Source: Ifrita kowaldi (Eukaryota > Chordata > Aves > Passeriformes > Cinclosomatidae). From it: a stretch of DNA of 64,000 nt. The notes below the pieces were generated by a model. It worked only from the letters and a program-made list of their open reading frames with translations, was not told where the DNA came from and ran no database searches. Location: assembly GCA_013398055.1 (NCBI GenBank), contig VZRS01010750.1, forward strand, positions 248,001 through 312,000. The letters are read 5' to 3'. The translations under genes were made by a program, and so were the position numbers. Below are positions 62,893 to 64,000 of the stretch, in pieces (position 1 is the first letter of the stretch; every line of letters starts with the position of its first letter).

Positions 62893-63458
62893 CTGTTCAA
62901 TATACATTGAGCATAAATTAAAGTTTAAAAGTTTCCTGAGTTGTGCAATAAGAATGAAGTCTTGGAGTTCAGATGGAAGGGTGGGCATACACCTGTCATG
63001 GCTTTATACTCAGAAGAAGACTTAGGTGCTTAAAACCTGGCAGAGTTGGAGTTTATGTGCTTACATTCAAAAGAAAGATTCTGCTGTCTCCTTCAAGAGA
63101 TTTCCAAACCCTGAGCTCAGCCGCCAGTACAAAATCTTCCCAGACATCTCGAATTTGGGTCATACCCAAGAGCTCTTCGGTTTAAAAAGGTCAAGTTGCC
63201 CAGCATCCCATTCAGGCACCACCTTAGTTCAGACACAAAAATGTGCTGCTCTGTTTATCTTCCCCCAGGGCTGGTTTGAGCACTCCAAAAATTCATACCA
63301 AACAGCTCTGAAATTGGATTTTTCATAAAACACAATGGCAGCTATTGATTTCTTTTGAAATATGGCTGCTGCAGTCCTCCTCTGGTCTAAGCTATTGTAG
63401 TATTTGAATGGGATATGAGAGATGCAGCTCAATGCCTCACTACACCCAGTCAGAGCTC
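62893..63458. other. Unassigned interval between LTR and CR1
   Basis: Overlapping plus-strand ORFs of 70 and 100 codons at 62973-63328 lack recognisable homology. No repeat seen. Confidence 0.4.
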
Positions 63459-64000
63459 ACAGAATCACAGAGTATCCTGAGTTGAAAGTGACTCACAAGG
63501 ATCATCAAGTCCAACTCCTGGCCCTGCACAGGACCATCTCCAAGAGTCACACCATGTGCCTGAGAGAATTGTCCAAACACTTTGTGAACTCTGTCAGGCT
63601 TGGTGCTGTGACCACCTCCCTGGGGAGGGAGCCTGTTCCATTCCCAACCACCCTCTGGGTGAAGAACCTTTTCCTGATATCCAGCCTAAACCTCCCATGA
63701 TACAAATTCAGGCCATTCGCTCAGGTCCTGTCACTGGGCACCAGAGAGAAGAGATCAGTGTCTGCCCCTCCTCTTCCCCTCACAAGGAACTTGCAGACTG
63801 CAGTGAGGTCTCCCCTCAGTCTCCTCTTCTCCAGGCTGAACAGACCAAGTGACCTCAGCTGCTTCTCATTCACCTTCCCCTCAAGGCCCTTCACCATCTT
63901 TGTTGCTCTCCTTTGGACACTCTCCAGTAGCTCTATATCCTTATATTGTGGCACCCAAAACTGCCCCCAGGACTCAAGGTGAGGCCTCCCCAGTGCAGAG
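63459..64000 (-). mobile_element. CR1 LINE 3' fragment, passerine CR1-J type, running off the window
   Basis: The plus strand starts CAGAATCACAGAGTATCCTG and continues GTGACCACCTCCCTGGGGAG, CTCAGGTCCTGTCACTGGGC and CTCTTCTCCAGGCTGAACAG. It is the reverse complement of the same family as the element at 24541-25164. The 3' end is at the left and the 5' part lies beyond the window edge. Local ORFs are relics or antisense reads of ORF2. Confidence 0.93.

Noticed and set aside
1..64000. CRISPR arrays, bacterial operons, rRNA genes, telomeric arrays
   Set aside because: None seen. Repeat content and signals are those of avian nuclear DNA; no regularly spaced direct repeats with unique spacers exist.

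Overview
The window looks like vertebrate nuclear DNA from a bird, probably a passerine or close relative. It is AT-rich, and its long intervals lack extended reading frames. It carries chicken-repeat-1 (CR1) LINE 3' ends, two of them of the passerine CR1-J type. It also holds solo LTRs of endogenous retroviruses whose termini resemble those common in songbird genomes, plus very old amniote palindromic repeats. There is no operon structure, rRNA, tRNA or CRISPR array, and no intact protein-coding gene that I can name. All family names come from remembered consensus features, not from a search.

Layout. 1-7.4 kb is unassigned AT-rich DNA with a GC-richer block (2.2-2.5 kb), a degenerate short-motif array (2.7-2.9 kb) and an ambiguous exon candidate (5.5 kb). 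At 7.4-8.7 kb a short CR1 3' end sits beside a fossil pogo/Tigger-type DNA transposase, the only recognisable protein homology here. 8.7-16.7 kb is mostly unassigned and includes a 12-base assembly gap inside a poly-A run. A solo LTR lies at 16.7-17.1 kb with a short target duplication. 21.6-25.2 kb is a LINE-rich zone: one ancient CR1-like element, two CR1 3' ends in the same orientation, and one longer CR1 in the opposite orientation. 25-38 kb is unassigned apart from a (GAAGA)n microsatellite, two old repeat relics, a perfect palindrome and an exon-like ORF at 37.2 kb. A second LTR lies at 38.0-38.4 kb with octamer, TATA and poly-A signals. 38-62 kb is mostly unassigned, with a near-perfect 17-bp inverted repeat at 42.7 kb, a CpG-rich terminal-exon candidate at 47.7-48.0 kb (minus strand), a CR1 tail at 49.3 kb and a GC-rich block at 60.5-61.9 kb. 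A third LTR (62.3-62.9 kb, minus) and a CR1 (63.5 kb to the window end, minus) close the window.

Interpretation. This is best read as intergenic or intronic bird DNA with layered transposon history. The most informative object is the decayed pogo-type transposase. It keeps two of its three expected catalytic aspartates, has lost the second to glycine, and carries a nonsense codon and two frameshifts. The most gene-like unexplained item is the minus-strand open frame at 47741-48013. It has an acceptor-like pyrimidine tract, a stop and a nearby AATAAA, but I do not recognise its product.
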